From NCBI RefSeq assembly GCF_004000745.1, contig NZ_BILV01000010.1, forward strand, positions 1-64,000: a stretch of DNA of 64,000 nucleotides, given 5' to 3'. Under the pieces are notes generated by a model that saw only the letters and a list, made by a program, of their open reading frames with translations, ran no database searches and was not told the origin of the DNA. This DNA is from Paenibacillus barengoltzii NBRC 101215. GTDB taxonomy: Bacteria; Bacillota; Bacilli; Paenibacillales; Paenibacillaceae. Positions within the stretch are counted from its first letter, which is position 1; each line of letters opens with the position of its first letter. Below, in pieces: positions 43,723 to 52,703 of the stretch. The position numbers were made by a program, and so were the translations under genes.

Positions 43723-44802
43723 TTATAATGTCAACTTCAATTTCACAGTTAACGTCCCCTCGGAGATCACCGCTTCAGTGGCCTCCACGAAGGGGACGAT
43801 TTTTTTCGGATAAAAGCCAAGGTCGAAATCCCGCTCCAGTTCAGCACGCGTCGTATCCGGGAGAGCCAATCCATTAAACAGCAAACGGTCTACGTGGAAA
43901 ACAATTGCGTTCTCCGGTTCCTGCTCCACCGTATAATGCCCCTCGACTTCGAGCTCCAAGCCTTCCCGACTGCCGCGTGCGATGATCTTATTTGTTTTGA
44001 ATTGAAAGCTCATATCCTTGAGCAGCTCGCTCTTGCGGTAGAGAAACGCATTTAGATCCTGCTCGTGGACCTCAAGACGATAGCCCCCTTTTTCAGCAAT
44101 CAAACTGCTCTCGTTCTGCTTCAAAAAGTCGGAGAATTGCGACATCGCGGAGCTGAGTGCCTGAAAATATCTGCGAAGCTCGTACAGTCCAACGTTCTCC
44201 CAATAGGCAGTCAACTCCTGAATTAACGCCTTTAACTTCTCGGGATCGGCGCTGAGGCCAAGGGATTCGTCGACGCTTTGTCGAAGCGCGGCCACCCGGG
44301 TGCGCTGGAGCTCCAGTTCCTCCTTCATACGGGCCAGTTCAGTGGACGTGGCTTCCAGCTTCTGTTTGGTCTTCGTCAGATCAGCATATTCCGACTTGTA
44401 TTGGTTAAGGATGGTACGATCCCGATCCAGAATGAGTTGATAATAATCCAATACGGTAAAAAAATCCTTCAGACTGTTCACACTCAGCAAAGCATACAGC
44501 AGATTTTCCCGTTCCCCCATATAATACGCGCGTAGTCTTAAGCCAGCTTGTTCGCGGCTGATCCGGATTTGCTCGTTTTTATCGCTTAATAGTGCCTGCA
44601 GCTTGTGAAGGTCTGTTGCCGTCTCTTGCTGGCGGGAAGCGATTCGCTCGATTTCCCGGTCGATTTCCTGAATGGACAAGCTTTGTTCCAGGATCTGTTG
44701 TTCTTCAGCAGTCAGCGGAGCAGCGGCAGCCGACAAACTGGCAAACTGAAGAGCTGCCAGCAACAGCAATAGACAGAGCGATATGATGCGTATCTTCAAC
44801 AA
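43723..44802 (-). CDS. Exported coiled-coil protein, C-terminal LmeA/YpmS-like domain suspected
   Basis: A 359-residue protein. A signal sequence (about 1-27, ending SAAAA) precedes about 190 residues of heptad-rich coiled coil, similar to the N-terminal part of PcsB/CwlO-type wall-hydrolase regulators, including the SVNSLKDFFTVLDYYQLIL segment typical of those. The C-terminal ~130 residues (ELLKDMSFQFKTNKIIARG to GTLTVKLKLTL) form a beta-rich domain with the rhythm of lipid-binding YpmS/LmeA proteins. No NlpC/P60 or peptidase domain is present. The start is TTG (two TTG codons in a row) after GGGAGAGGA. I know no named family for the combination. Confidence 0.7.
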   Translation of the reverse strand: MLKIRIISLCLLLLLAALQFASLSAAAAPLTAEEQQILEQSLSIQEIDREIERIASRQQETATDLHKLQALLSDKNEQIRISREQAGLRLRAYYMGERENLLYALLSVNSLKDFFTVLDYYQLILDRDRTILNQYKSEYADLTKTKQKLEATSTELARMKEELELQRTRVAALRQSVDESLGLSADPEKLKALIQELTAYWENVGLYELRRYFQALSSAMSQFSDFLKQNESSLIAEKGGYRLEVHEQDLNAFLYRKSELLKDMSFQFKTNKIIARGSREGLELEVEGHYTVEQEPENAIVFHVDRLLFNGLALPDTTRAELERDFDLGFYPKKIVPFVEATEAVISEGTLTVKLKLTL

Positions 44803-44868
44803 CGATCCTCTCCCATCTGTAGTTGTCCTATATATATGATAACAGGTCCCGAAATAGCAGAACTCACG

Positions 44869-44906
44869 AAAAAAGGCGTTCCAGCATCATGCCGAAACAC
44901 CTTTTT
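44869..44906 (-). terminator. Intrinsic terminator of the DUF2626 gene
   Basis: On the minus strand AAAAAGGTGTT pairs with AACGCCTTTTTT (one G-T pair), ending in T. It lies 23 bases beyond the DUF2626 stop. Confidence 0.8.
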
Positions 44907-44928
44907 GAAATACTTATGAGATTTGGGA

Positions 44929-45165
44929 TTAGAGGGGTAAACCCATTTTGAAGACCGTCCAGTAGCTGAAACCGGTAAATGCGACGATCATATATCCCCA
45001 GAACAGCAGGATATAGGTTCTCTCGGTAAGCTTCAGATAGCCGAAAAGGACGAAAAAGGCGGTTTGCAAGAAGAACAGCAAAGCCATTTCCGTCAGATCG
45101 CCCGCAAAGGCCATAAGCCCAATAGCCAGTGTGAAGAAGCCAAGGACGCGAAACATGCGTGCCAC
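44929..45165 (-). CDS. DUF2626 membrane protein (YqgY-like)
   Basis: A 78-residue protein with three helices. ARMFRVLGFFTLAIGLMAF, LLFFLQTAFFVLFGYLKLTERTYI and VAFTGFSYWTVFKM follow the DUF2626/YqgY pattern closely. The function is unknown. It starts with GTG after AAGGGGGAT and has a clear sigma-A promoter on the minus strand. Single-gene unit. Confidence 0.9.
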   Translation of the reverse strand: MARMFRVLGFFTLAIGLMAFAGDLTEMALLFFLQTAFFVLFGYLKLTERTYILLFWGYMIVAFTGFSYWTVFKMGLPL

Positions 45166-45511
45166 GAGGTAATCCCCCTTTCTTATGTATCAACGAGCCT
45201 TCCATTCCTTTTCCCATTATACCCGTTAGGCTGAAAAGTGTAAACGAAAAGTCACGATTTAGCCAAATATCGAAGGTGTTGTTGTGACAAACCTTACAGT
45301 AGTGTTGGCGCCCCCTGCTCTTGTTATTCATTTCATGAAACGTCATGTATGGAGTCCCCGGATTTTGGAAATACATTTTAGTATCAAATAGATTCTATGA
45401 ACTCTATGAGAGGCATAGAAATGGAGTAAGAAGCATTTTACCCTTACGCCTGCCGGAGACCGCCGGTTGGATGACGGTTAGATTAGGATGTCGTTAGGAG
45501 GTTTTTATAGC
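45166..45511. other. Divergent control region between DUF2626 and rsfA genes
   Basis: The left third holds the minus-strand promoter of the DUF2626 gene (45216-45244). On the right, TTCTATG (45393-45399) and CATAGAA (45414-45420) form an inverted repeat about 90 bases before the rsfA start. GCATA near 45413 could be a sigma-F-like -35, but the -10 match is poor. I see no ORF. Confidence 0.4.
45216..45244 (-). promoter_or_regulatory. Sigma-A promoter of the DUF2626 gene
   Basis: On the minus strand TTTACA (45244-45239) and TATAAT (45221-45216) with a 17-base spacer. Confidence 0.75.
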
Positions 45512-46165
45512 ATGACAGCTGTGAGACAAGATGCATGGAGCCCAGAAGATGATTTGATTCTGGCCGAGGTTACCCTTCGGCATATACGGGAGGGCAGCAC
45601 CCAATTAAACGCTTTCGAAGAGGTCGGGGAACGGATAGGCAGAACGGCGGCGGCCTGCGGTTTCCGATGGAACAGCTGCGTTCGCAAGAAGTACGAAGCG
45701 GCCATCAGCATCGCGAAAGCACAAAGACAGAAACGTAATTATATGAAAAAGCAAAACTCGCTAACGGCCGGTTCCGGCATGGCCTCGCTTACTTCCGTCG
45801 ATATGGACGACAACGGTTATCGCGGAGATGGGGTGTCGGAGGAGACGATTTCGATTGACGCGGTGATCCGCTTCTTACGCGGATGGAAAAACACGATTCA
45901 GGAAACGAATCGGCAAATCAAAACGCTGGAGAAAGAGCTTAAAGAGAAAGAAGAGGAGATTGCGAAGCTTCGCGAGGAAAACGAGAAGTTGTCGGCGCAG
46001 GTCAATGAGGTGCAGACGGATTATCGGGTTGTGAACGACGACTATAAAGCGTTAATTCAGATCATGGACCGGGCTAGAAGATTAGCTTTCTTAAATGAAG
46101 AAGACGAAGAAAACAAATCCAGATTCAAAATGGATGCGAACGGAAATTTAGAACGGATCGAATAA
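45512..46165 (+). CDS. rsfA: RsfA family prespore transcription factor
   Basis: A 217-residue protein. An N-terminal Myb/SANT-like DNA-binding domain ([45 protein letters not shown]) is followed by a linker and a C-terminal coiled coil (about 130-190). This is the layout of B. subtilis RsfA, which adjusts sigma-F-dependent genes in the forespore; YlbO is a paralogue, and the panE (ylbQ) neighbour suggests this gene is the YlbO-like member. TTAGGAGG lies 10 bases before the ATG. A terminator follows. Confidence 0.88.
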   Translation: MTAVRQDAWSPEDDLILAEVTLRHIREGSTQLNAFEEVGERIGRTAAACGFRWNSCVRKKYEAAISIAKAQRQKRNYMKKQNSLTAGSGMASLTSVDMDDNGYRGDGVSEETISIDAVIRFLRGWKNTIQETNRQIKTLEKELKEKEEEIAKLREENEKLSAQVNEVQTDYRVVNDDYKALIQIMDRARRLAFLNEEDEENKSRFKMDANGNLERIE

Positions 46166-46179
46166 CCGAAAACTATCGC

Positions 46180-46207
46180 AAAATCTCGCCTAAATGGCGG
46201 GATTTTT
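46180..46207 (+). terminator. Intrinsic terminator after rsfA-like gene
   Basis: AAAATCTCGCC (46180-46190) pairs with GGCGGGATTTTT (46196-46207) with one G-T pair around a 5-base loop. Confidence 0.82.
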
Positions 46208-46269
46208 GTGTCGTTAGGGGGGAGTTTGGTATAAAGGGATTAGGAGATACAGAAAGGGAGTGGAGCTTT

Positions 46270-47199
46270 ATGCAGATCGATATCATCGGCGCCGGTGCAC
46301 TGGGGCTGCTGTTTGGCGGTAAGCTGGCGGCGTCTGGTGTGCCGGTACGTTTTTGGACAAGAACCGCTGAGCAGGCTGCAAAGCTGAATAAAGAAGGGAT
46401 TCGTCTTACTGAAGCGGACGGGTCCACAACCGTTGTGCATGGAAAGCGGTTCAAAGCTTTACCCGCTGGAGAAAGTGGCGTGCCGGAGCGGGCGGCTGAA
46501 TGGCTGGTGTTAACGACGAAGCAACGCCATATCGATGCGAAGCTGCTGTCTTTTCTGAAGCAGATTGTGGGGCCAGAGACGAAGGTTGTGTGCTTTCAAA
46601 ATGGGATCGGACATCTTGAGCTGATCGGCAAAGCATTGCCGGGGATACCGCTCTATGCGGCGATTACAACGGAAGGTGCCAAACGGCTGGATGAATGCAG
46701 CGTGAACCGGGCTGGCCAGGGGACAACGCAGATTGGTGCGAACGGCGATATGGCCGATCTGGAGTCTCATGCAGAAAGTTTCGTGAAATTGCTGGTGAAG
46801 GCAGGATTTACCGCCCTTTTGTCGAAAGACATCGGGAGAGAAGTCTATAGAAAGCTGCTAATCAATGCGGTGATTAACCCCTTAACAGCTTTGTGGCGGC
46901 TGAATAACGGCCAACTGTTGGAGAACGATGAACGAATGGGCCTGCTCCAGCAACTTTGCGATGAAGGATTACAGGTTTATGAGGCTTACGGGATTCCACA
47001 CGATGCCGATATGTTCAATCAAATCGTCAAGGTTTGTCGATCAACCTCAACGAATATCTCTTCCATGCTAAAGGACGTGCAGCAGGGAGCGCCAACGGAG
47101 ATTGATCAGATTAACGGGAAAATCGTTGAGATGGCGCGCAGCAAAGGGGTCGCGGTTCCTGGACACGAGATGGTTTGGCGGTTGGTCCGAGCTTTGTAA
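46270..47199 (+). CDS. panE: 2-dehydropantoate 2-reductase
   Basis: A 309-residue ApbA/PanE oxidoreductase. It begins with the NADPH-binding MQIDIIGAGALGLLFGGKLA; catalytic Lys is in YRKLLINAVINPLTALW, and the substrate-binding C-terminal region has TSTNISSMLKDVQQGAPTEIDQINGKIV. It makes pantoate for pantothenate and coenzyme A. AGGGAGTGGAG precedes the ATG. In B. subtilis the ylbQ (panE) gene lies at the same point before bshC and the mra cluster. Confidence 0.94.
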   Translation: MQIDIIGAGALGLLFGGKLAASGVPVRFWTRTAEQAAKLNKEGIRLTEADGSTTVVHGKRFKALPAGESGVPERAAEWLVLTTKQRHIDAKLLSFLKQIVGPETKVVCFQNGIGHLELIGKALPGIPLYAAITTEGAKRLDECSVNRAGQGTTQIGANGDMADLESHAESFVKLLVKAGFTALLSKDIGREVYRKLLINAVINPLTALWRLNNGQLLENDERMGLLQQLCDEGLQVYEAYGIPHDADMFNQIVKVCRSTSTNISSMLKDVQQGAPTEIDQINGKIVEMARSKGVAVPGHEMVWRLVRAL

Positions 47200-47281
47200 G
47201 CTGACATGGATATAAAAATATAGTTACTTACTTTTTTGAATTGATTTTTTCTATAACCAAAATTGATGCGGAGGTGAGGCT

Positions 47282-47665
47282 TTGGAAGCGTTGGTCTCTT
47301 CCTTTATCGTGTTGGCTATGATACCGGTCATTCCATTTGGGCTCGTTTACTTCATTCATTATTATGTCAAACGGGACAAGAAAAGAGCGTTAAAGCTGGC
47401 CATGGACGTAACGACGCTATTTCTGATCTTGTCGGTCTCTGCTTTGTTTAATAATGTGTTCCATTCGACCTTTGGCTTCTATCTGATCGTAATCATTCTA
47501 TTGGTGGTTAGCGGATTGATTGGCGGGGCGCAGACTCGCTTGAAGGGAAGGGTCGACGCACGCAAGCTGCTGCGTGTGGTGTGGCGTTTGGCGTTTGCGG
47601 CAACCGGATTAGCATACGTTTTATTATTTTTGATCAGCTTTATTACATATATCACCGCCGCTTAG
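47282..47665 (+). CDS. DUF3397 membrane protein
   Basis: A 127-residue protein of four helices: IVLAMIPVIPFGLVYFIHYY, VTTLFLILSVSALF, FYLIVIILLVVSGLIGG and AATGLAYVLLFLISF. KRALKLAMDVTTLFLI and the basic loop TRLKGRVDARKLLRVVWRL fit DUF3397, normally found next to bshC. The function is unknown. The start is TTG at 47282 with GGAGGTGAGG upstream. Here bshC is displaced by the five-gene opp operon. Confidence 0.82.
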   Translation: MEALVSSFIVLAMIPVIPFGLVYFIHYYVKRDKKRALKLAMDVTTLFLILSVSALFNNVFHSTFGFYLIVIILLVVSGLIGGAQTRLKGRVDARKLLRVVWRLAFAATGLAYVLLFLISFITYITAA

Positions 47666-47784
47666 GTCAAACTATGCTTAACTTTCCAATACCGAATAAA
47701 GGGATGACATTCTTGGTTAATTGTTAAGAAAATCAAATGTCAATATTGTATATTGGACTATTTTGTTAAAGTCTAGCGCGAAAT

Positions 47785-47848
47785 TTGACAAATTACGCGA
47801 AAAATCTTTAATTTTGTGTTGGATTTTTTTGACCGCTGGTTGTATAAT
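47785..47848 (+). promoter_or_regulatory. Two possible tandem promoters of the opp operon
   Basis: P1: TTGACA (47785-47790), 16 bases, TTTAAT (47807-47812). P2: TTGGAT (47819-47824), 18 bases, TATAAT (47843-47848). A CodY-like 15-mer with four mismatches (47720-47734, ATTGTTAAGAAAATC) lies upstream; nutrient control by CodY is common for opp operons but unproven here. Confidence 0.6.
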
Positions 47849-47890
47849 CTAAAAACATATACCAAACCATTTTAAGGGGGATATTGCTAG

Positions 47891-49606
47891 ATGAAGAAGA
47901 GTAAGAGTCTATTGCTTCTTCTGACGCTCGTTCTTGCAGTCGGCACTTTGCTTGCCGCATGCGGATCGAACAACGGAAACAGTGGCGCTGCTAACAATGG
48001 CGCAGCAAATGGAGGCAATACAGCTTCCGACAATGGTAACACCGGCGGAGAGAAACTGGCCGCAGATCAAACGCTTAGAATTAACCTGAGCGCTGAACCG
48101 CCAACATTTGATCCGGCTCAAGCTCAAGACAGCCAAGCGAACACGGTTCTGAAATTGATGTATGAAGGTCTTACTCGTATGGATGAATCCGGTCAAGTTA
48201 TCCCCGCTGCAGCTGAAAGCTGGGACATTGACGGAACGAAGTATACGTTCCATCTGCGCAAGGACGCAACTTGGAGCAATGGCGACCCTGTAACGGCGAA
48301 CGATTTCGTATTCGCTTGGGAGCGCGTTCTGAGCCCGAACACAGATCCGGCTGCACCTTATGCTTACCAATTGTATTATCTGAAAAATGCTCAAGAATAT
48401 AACGAAGGAACCATCACGGATTTCAGCCAAGTCGGCGTCAAAGCAGTTGACGACTACACGCTGGAAGTAGAACTGGTAGCTCCAACTCCTTACTTCCTGG
48501 GTCTGACTTCCTTCTATACGTTCTATCCGGTTCACCAATCCGTTAAGGACGACCCGAAATGGGCGGTTGACCAAAGCAAAATGATCGTTAACGGCGCATT
48601 CACGCTGACCAACTGGGTGAAAGGCCAAACGATCGAAGTTACGAAGAACGAAAACTATTGGGATAAAGCCAACATCAAGCTGAATAAAATCACAATGTCC
48701 CTGGTGAACAGCAGTGCAACAGAGCTGGCTTCTTACCAAAACAACGAATTGGATCGCGCTGGTGCGCCTAACGGTGAAATTCCAACCGACCAAATTCCGA
48801 TCCTGAAAGATCAACTGAAAGACGAACTGGATATCAAAGGGATTGCTAGTACGTACTACTATGAATTTAACGTAACGGCTAAACCGTTTGATAACGTAAA
48901 TATCCGCAGAGCGTTCTCGATGGCAATCGATCGTCAAAAAATTGTTGACAACGTAACGCTGGGCGGACAAGTTCCGGCATTTGGCTTCGTACCTCCGGGT
49001 ATCAAAGGTCTGAATGACGAATATCGTAATGAACACAAAGACGACTACTTCACAGAAAACGTGGAAGAAGCGAAGAAGCTTCTGGAACAAGGTATGAAAG
49101 AAGAAGGCTATACGAAATTGCCTGAGATCACATTGACTTACAACTCCAGTGAAGCGCACAAGAAGATCGCTTTGGCGGTTGCTGATATGTGGAAGACGAA
49201 CCTGGGCGTTGACGTGAAAACGGAAAACCAAGAATGGGCCGTATTCATCGAAAACCGTCAAAACCTGAACTATCAAATAGCTCGTGCTGGTTGGAGTGCT
49301 GACTACAACGATCCGATGACTTTCTTGGATATGTGGGTAACAGGTGGCGGCAACAACGACACTGGTTTCTCGAACGAAGAATACGACAAGCTGATCAAAG
49401 AAGCCAAAACTAGCGACGATATGGCTGTTCGCGACAAGAACTTCGCAAGAGCAGAAGAAATCTTGATCAAGGACAACCAAGTCTTGATGCCGATCTACTA
49501 CTACACGAACGTTTCGGCTACGAAACCGTGGTTGAAAGGTGTAGTTCTCGACTACAGCGGTGCGATCGATTACAGCCGCGCTTATATTACGGATGATCGT
49601 AAATAA
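47891..49606 (+). CDS. oppA: Oligopeptide-binding lipoprotein
   Basis: A 571-residue family-5 (SBP_bac_5) lipoprotein. The signal sequence ends in LLAACGS (lipobox, Cys21), then an Asn/Gly/Ala-rich linker, then the peptide-binding fold with INLSAEPPTFDPAQAQDS, VTANDFVFAWERVL, NGAFTLTNWVKGQTIEVTKN and AFSMAIDRQKIVDNV. It captures oligopeptides for OppBCDF. AGGGGG lies about 10 bases before the ATG. A strong hairpin after the stop probably limits readthrough so that the binding protein is made in excess of the permease. Confidence 0.95.
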   Translation: MKKSKSLLLLLTLVLAVGTLLAACGSNNGNSGAANNGAANGGNTASDNGNTGGEKLAADQTLRINLSAEPPTFDPAQAQDSQANTVLKLMYEGLTRMDESGQVIPAAAESWDIDGTKYTFHLRKDATWSNGDPVTANDFVFAWERVLSPNTDPAAPYAYQLYYLKNAQEYNEGTITDFSQVGVKAVDDYTLEVELVAPTPYFLGLTSFYTFYPVHQSVKDDPKWAVDQSKMIVNGAFTLTNWVKGQTIEVTKNENYWDKANIKLNKITMSLVNSSATELASYQNNELDRAGAPNGEIPTDQIPILKDQLKDELDIKGIASTYYYEFNVTAKPFDNVNIRRAFSMAIDRQKIVDNVTLGGQVPAFGFVPPGIKGLNDEYRNEHKDDYFTENVEEAKKLLEQGMKEEGYTKLPEITLTYNSSEAHKKIALAVADMWKTNLGVDVKTENQEWAVFIENRQNLNYQIARAGWSADYNDPMTFLDMWVTGGGNNDTGFSNEEYDKLIKEAKTSDDMAVRDKNFARAEEILIKDNQVLMPIYYYTNVSATKPWLKGVVLDYSGAIDYSRAYITDDRK

Positions 49607-49631
49607 GTCATTGTTAATCGCATAGAAATCT

Positions 49632-49674
49632 CGGGATATATATGTGGGTATTCCATATATATCCCGTTTTTTTT
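49632..49674 (+). terminator. Hairpin between oppA and oppB
   Basis: A perfect 13-bp helix joins CGGGATATATATG (49632-49644) to 49654-49666, followed by eight T. Likely partial attenuation inside the opp operon. Confidence 0.85.
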
Positions 49675-49792
49675 GCGTGTCCTCTTCTTCCAAGCATTAC
49701 GTCCTTATACAAATATATGGAATAGACAAAGTGGTTCTTTTCACCTAAAATCGATATATGTCGAAATTTAAAAGAAGGAGGTGTGAACGGGC

Positions 49793-50725
49793 ATGGTACG
49801 CTATATTGCCAGTAAGTTTTTTTACATGTTAATTTCACTGTTTATTTTGATCTCGGCTACCTTTTTCTTGATGAAGGCGATTCCAGGGAATCCGCTGACT
49901 TCAGAGAAGCAGGTACCTCCGGCAATTAAGGAGCGCCTTATAGAACAGTTAGGTCTCGATAAGCCCGTTTACCAGCAATATCTGAAATATTTGGGTGAAA
50001 TTGCTCAGGGCGATTTGGGAATTTCCATGAAGCAAATCAACCAGGATGTATCGAACATTATCAGTCAAACGTTTTCGGCTTCATTGAAGCTGGGGATCGT
50101 GGCGATTATCGTCGCGTTAATCCTTGGGGTACTGCTTGGTATGCTGGCAGCGCTGTATCATCGCAAATTGATTGACAATGTGGCGATGGTGTTAGCGGTG
50201 CTGGGCATCGCGGTACCTAGCTTCGTCGTGGCTTCATTGCTGCAGTATGTGTTTGCTTCGAAGCTGCACTGGTTGCCAACGATGGGTTTTAAAGGTCCAA
50301 TGTACTATGTGTTGCCGGTAGCGGCTCTCACGGCGCAGCCGATCGCGTTTATTGCCCGTTTGACTCGTTCCAGCATGCTGGAGGTATTGCATGCGGACTA
50401 CATTAAAACAGCAAAAGCAAAAGGCTTGGGCTGGATGGCCATTCTGTTCCGTCACGTTATTCGTAACGGGATTATGCCGGTCATCACCTACATGGGACCA
50501 ATGACGGCAAACATTGTAACCGGTTCTGTGGTTATTGAGCAGCTCTTCGGGATTGGCGGCATCGGGAAGCAGTTCGTGCAAGCGATCAGCGTTCGCGATT
50601 ATCCGCTGATTATGGGGATTACGATTTTTTACGGCGTATTGCTGATGTTGGCTCGGTTTATCACAGACATCCTTTACGTGCTGGTGGATCCGAGAATTAA
50701 GCTTGCGAAAGGGAAGGAGGGATAA
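49793..50725 (+). CDS. oppB: Oligopeptide ABC transporter permease OppB
   Basis: A 310-residue permease with six helices. It begins VRYIASKFFYMLISLFILIS and has the binding-protein-dependent motif EVLHADYIKTAKAKGLGWMAILFRHVIRNG, plus YVLVDPRIKL at the C terminus. It pairs with OppC to form the channel. AGAAGGAGGTG lies before the ATG. oppC begins at or right after its stop. Confidence 0.95.
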   Translation: MVRYIASKFFYMLISLFILISATFFLMKAIPGNPLTSEKQVPPAIKERLIEQLGLDKPVYQQYLKYLGEIAQGDLGISMKQINQDVSNIISQTFSASLKLGIVAIIVALILGVLLGMLAALYHRKLIDNVAMVLAVLGIAVPSFVVASLLQYVFASKLHWLPTMGFKGPMYYVLPVAALTAQPIAFIARLTRSSMLEVLHADYIKTAKAKGLGWMAILFRHVIRNGIMPVITYMGPMTANIVTGSVVIEQLFGIGGIGKQFVQAISVRDYPLIMGITIFYGVLLMLARFITDILYVLVDPRIKLAKGKEG

Positions 50726-50730
50726 TGCGC

Positions 50731-51696
50731 ATGGAAAATACAAATCCGATGAAAGTGATGCCGACACCGGTCGATCTGACAGCGGAGGATTTCCGCAAAA
50801 TTGGCGCGGACGAGAAAGAAGCCGAAGTCATTCAACGCGAAAGTATTTCTGCTTGGCGTGATGCATGGCAACGATTGCGCAGCAATAAGCTGGCGATGAC
50901 GGCTTTGATTTTCTTGGCGCTAGTTACGCTCGCTGCGATTATCGCTCCTTGGATTGTCGGTAAAATTTACGGCTACAACTATTATTCGAATGATCTTCTA
51001 AATACGAACAAAGCGCCATCGGCCGCACACTGGTTTGGCACGGATGATCTCGGTCGTGATATGTTTATCCGTACCTGGATGGGGGCTCGTATATCCCTGA
51101 TCGTAGGTTTGGCGGCGGCGTGTATCGACCTCTTGATTGGCGTTATTTACGGCGGAATCATGGGGTACTACGGCGGTCGCGTCGATGAAATAATGAGTAA
51201 GTTTTCGGAGATTTTGTACTCCATCCCTTATTTGCTCGTTACGATTCTTTTGCTAGTCGTGATGGAGCCAAGCTTAGGGACGATTATCCTGGCATTAACT
51301 ATCACCGGCTGGATTAATATGTCGTGGATTGTCCGCGGTGAAATTATGCAGCTGAAGAACCGTGAATACGTATTGGCATCCCGCTCGATGGGCGCAGGCC
51401 ACGGACGCTTGTTGTTCCGCCACCTGTTGCCAAACGCAGTTGGCCCAATCATCGTTACGGTGACCTTATCTGTGCCTAACGCCATTTTCGCAGAAGCATT
51501 CCTTAGCTTCCTTGGCTTGGGCGTTCAAGCCCCGGTTGCTTCGCTGGGTTCGATGATCAACGATGCCTTGACCGGCTGGTTGTATTATCCTTGGCGGATG
51601 CTGTTCCCGGCTATTCTGATCAGTATCATCATGCTGGCGTTTAATATTTTTGGTGACGGTCTTCGCGATGCGCTTGACCCTAAACTGAAGAAGTAG
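50731..51696 (+). CDS. oppC: Oligopeptide ABC transporter permease OppC
   Basis: A 321-residue permease. A cytoplasmic N terminus of about 50 residues is followed by six helices, WFGTDDLGRDMFIRTWMGARISL and the EAA motif NREYVLASRSMGAGHGRLLFRHLLPN. The C-terminal GDGLRDALDPKLKK is typical. ATG at 50731 has AAGGAGG 10 bases upstream; an ATG at 50725 overlapping the oppB stop is an alternative adding two residues. Coupled with oppB. Confidence 0.95.
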   Translation: MENTNPMKVMPTPVDLTAEDFRKIGADEKEAEVIQRESISAWRDAWQRLRSNKLAMTALIFLALVTLAAIIAPWIVGKIYGYNYYSNDLLNTNKAPSAAHWFGTDDLGRDMFIRTWMGARISLIVGLAAACIDLLIGVIYGGIMGYYGGRVDEIMSKFSEILYSIPYLLVTILLLVVMEPSLGTIILALTITGWINMSWIVRGEIMQLKNREYVLASRSMGAGHGRLLFRHLLPNAVGPIIVTVTLSVPNAIFAEAFLSFLGLGVQAPVASLGSMINDALTGWLYYPWRMLFPAILISIIMLAFNIFGDGLRDALDPKLKK

Positions 51697-51707
51697 GAGG
51701 TGGAATG

Positions 51708-52703
51708 ATGGAGCCGATTTTACAAGTTAAAGATTTGCATGTTTCCTTCCAAGTCAAAGGTGGAGAAGTGAAGGCCGTTCGCGGTATGAACTTTGAAGTG
51801 GGGAAAGGTGAAACGGTTGCGATCGTCGGCGAATCCGGCAGCGGCAAGAGTGTCACAGCCCAAACGATTATGCGCCTGATTCCGTCTCCTCCTTCCATTA
51901 TTAAGCAAGGTGAAATTATTTTCCAAGGGCAAGACCTATTGAAGAAAAGCGACAAGCAAATGGAATCGATCCGCGGGAAAGATATTGGCATGATATTTCA
52001 GGACCCGATGACCTCCTTGAATCCTACAATCAAAGTAGGCCGACAAATTACTGAAGTATTAATCAAACATCAGAAAATGTCAGCGGGCGAAGCGAAGAAA
52101 CAGGCTATCGAAATGCTGAAGCTTGTAGGCATCAAAAATGCAGAAGCCCGCTTTAACCAATATCCACACGAATTTTCCGGGGGGATGCGGCAACGCGTCA
52201 TGATCGCCATTGCGCTTGCCTGCCGGCCTGCGCTGTTGATCGCTGACGAACCTACAACGGCGCTCGACGTGACGATTCAAGCTCAAATCATGGACGTCAT
52301 GAAAGAAATGCAATCCCGGCTGGGCACCTCCATCATTTTGATTACCCATGACCTTGGCGTTGTAGCCGGCATGTGTGATCGCGTCATCGTTATGTACGCG
52401 GGTGAAGTGGTGGAGACCGGAACGAAGTGGGAGATCTTTAAAAACCCGCAACATCCGTACACCAAAGGTTTGTTACGTTCGATGCCGCGTTTGGACCAGA
52501 AGAAAGGCGAACCGCTGATTCCAATTATCGGGACGCCGCCGGACTTGATTAAGCCGCCAATTGGTTGTCCATTCGCTGCTCGTTGCGACCAAGCGATGAA
52601 GATTTGTGAACGCATCGACCCAGGCGCGACGGTATTTAGCGAAACACATACCGCCCGTTGCTGGGATCTTCATCCGATGGCCAAGGAGGTACAGTCGTCA
52701 TGA
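51708..52703 (+). CDS. oppD: Oligopeptide ABC transporter ATPase OppD
   Basis: A 331-residue ATPase. Walker A GESGSGKS, signature [15 protein letters not shown], Walker [14 protein letters not shown] and the C-terminal oligopeptide-family extension with cysteines [15 protein letters not shown] (a possible Fe-S or metal cluster region of OppD/DppD). It powers import jointly with OppF. Two ATG codons in a row (51705, 51708) follow AGGAGG; the second has better spacing. oppF starts in its last codons (ATGA). Confidence 0.95.
   Translation: MEPILQVKDLHVSFQVKGGEVKAVRGMNFEVGKGETVAIVGESGSGKSVTAQTIMRLIPSPPSIIKQGEIIFQGQDLLKKSDKQMESIRGKDIGMIFQDPMTSLNPTIKVGRQITEVLIKHQKMSAGEAKKQAIEMLKLVGIKNAEARFNQYPHEFSGGMRQRVMIAIALACRPALLIADEPTTALDVTIQAQIMDVMKEMQSRLGTSIILITHDLGVVAGMCDRVIVMYAGEVVETGTKWEIFKNPQHPYTKGLLRSMPRLDQKKGEPLIPIIGTPPDLIKPPIGCPFAARCDQAMKICERIDPGATVFSETHTARCWDLHPMAKEVQSS

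Noticed and set aside
47909-49693. A 594-codon open frame on the minus strand across oppA
   Set aside because: Antisense shadow of oppA; His/Val/Phe-rich composition without any domain pattern.
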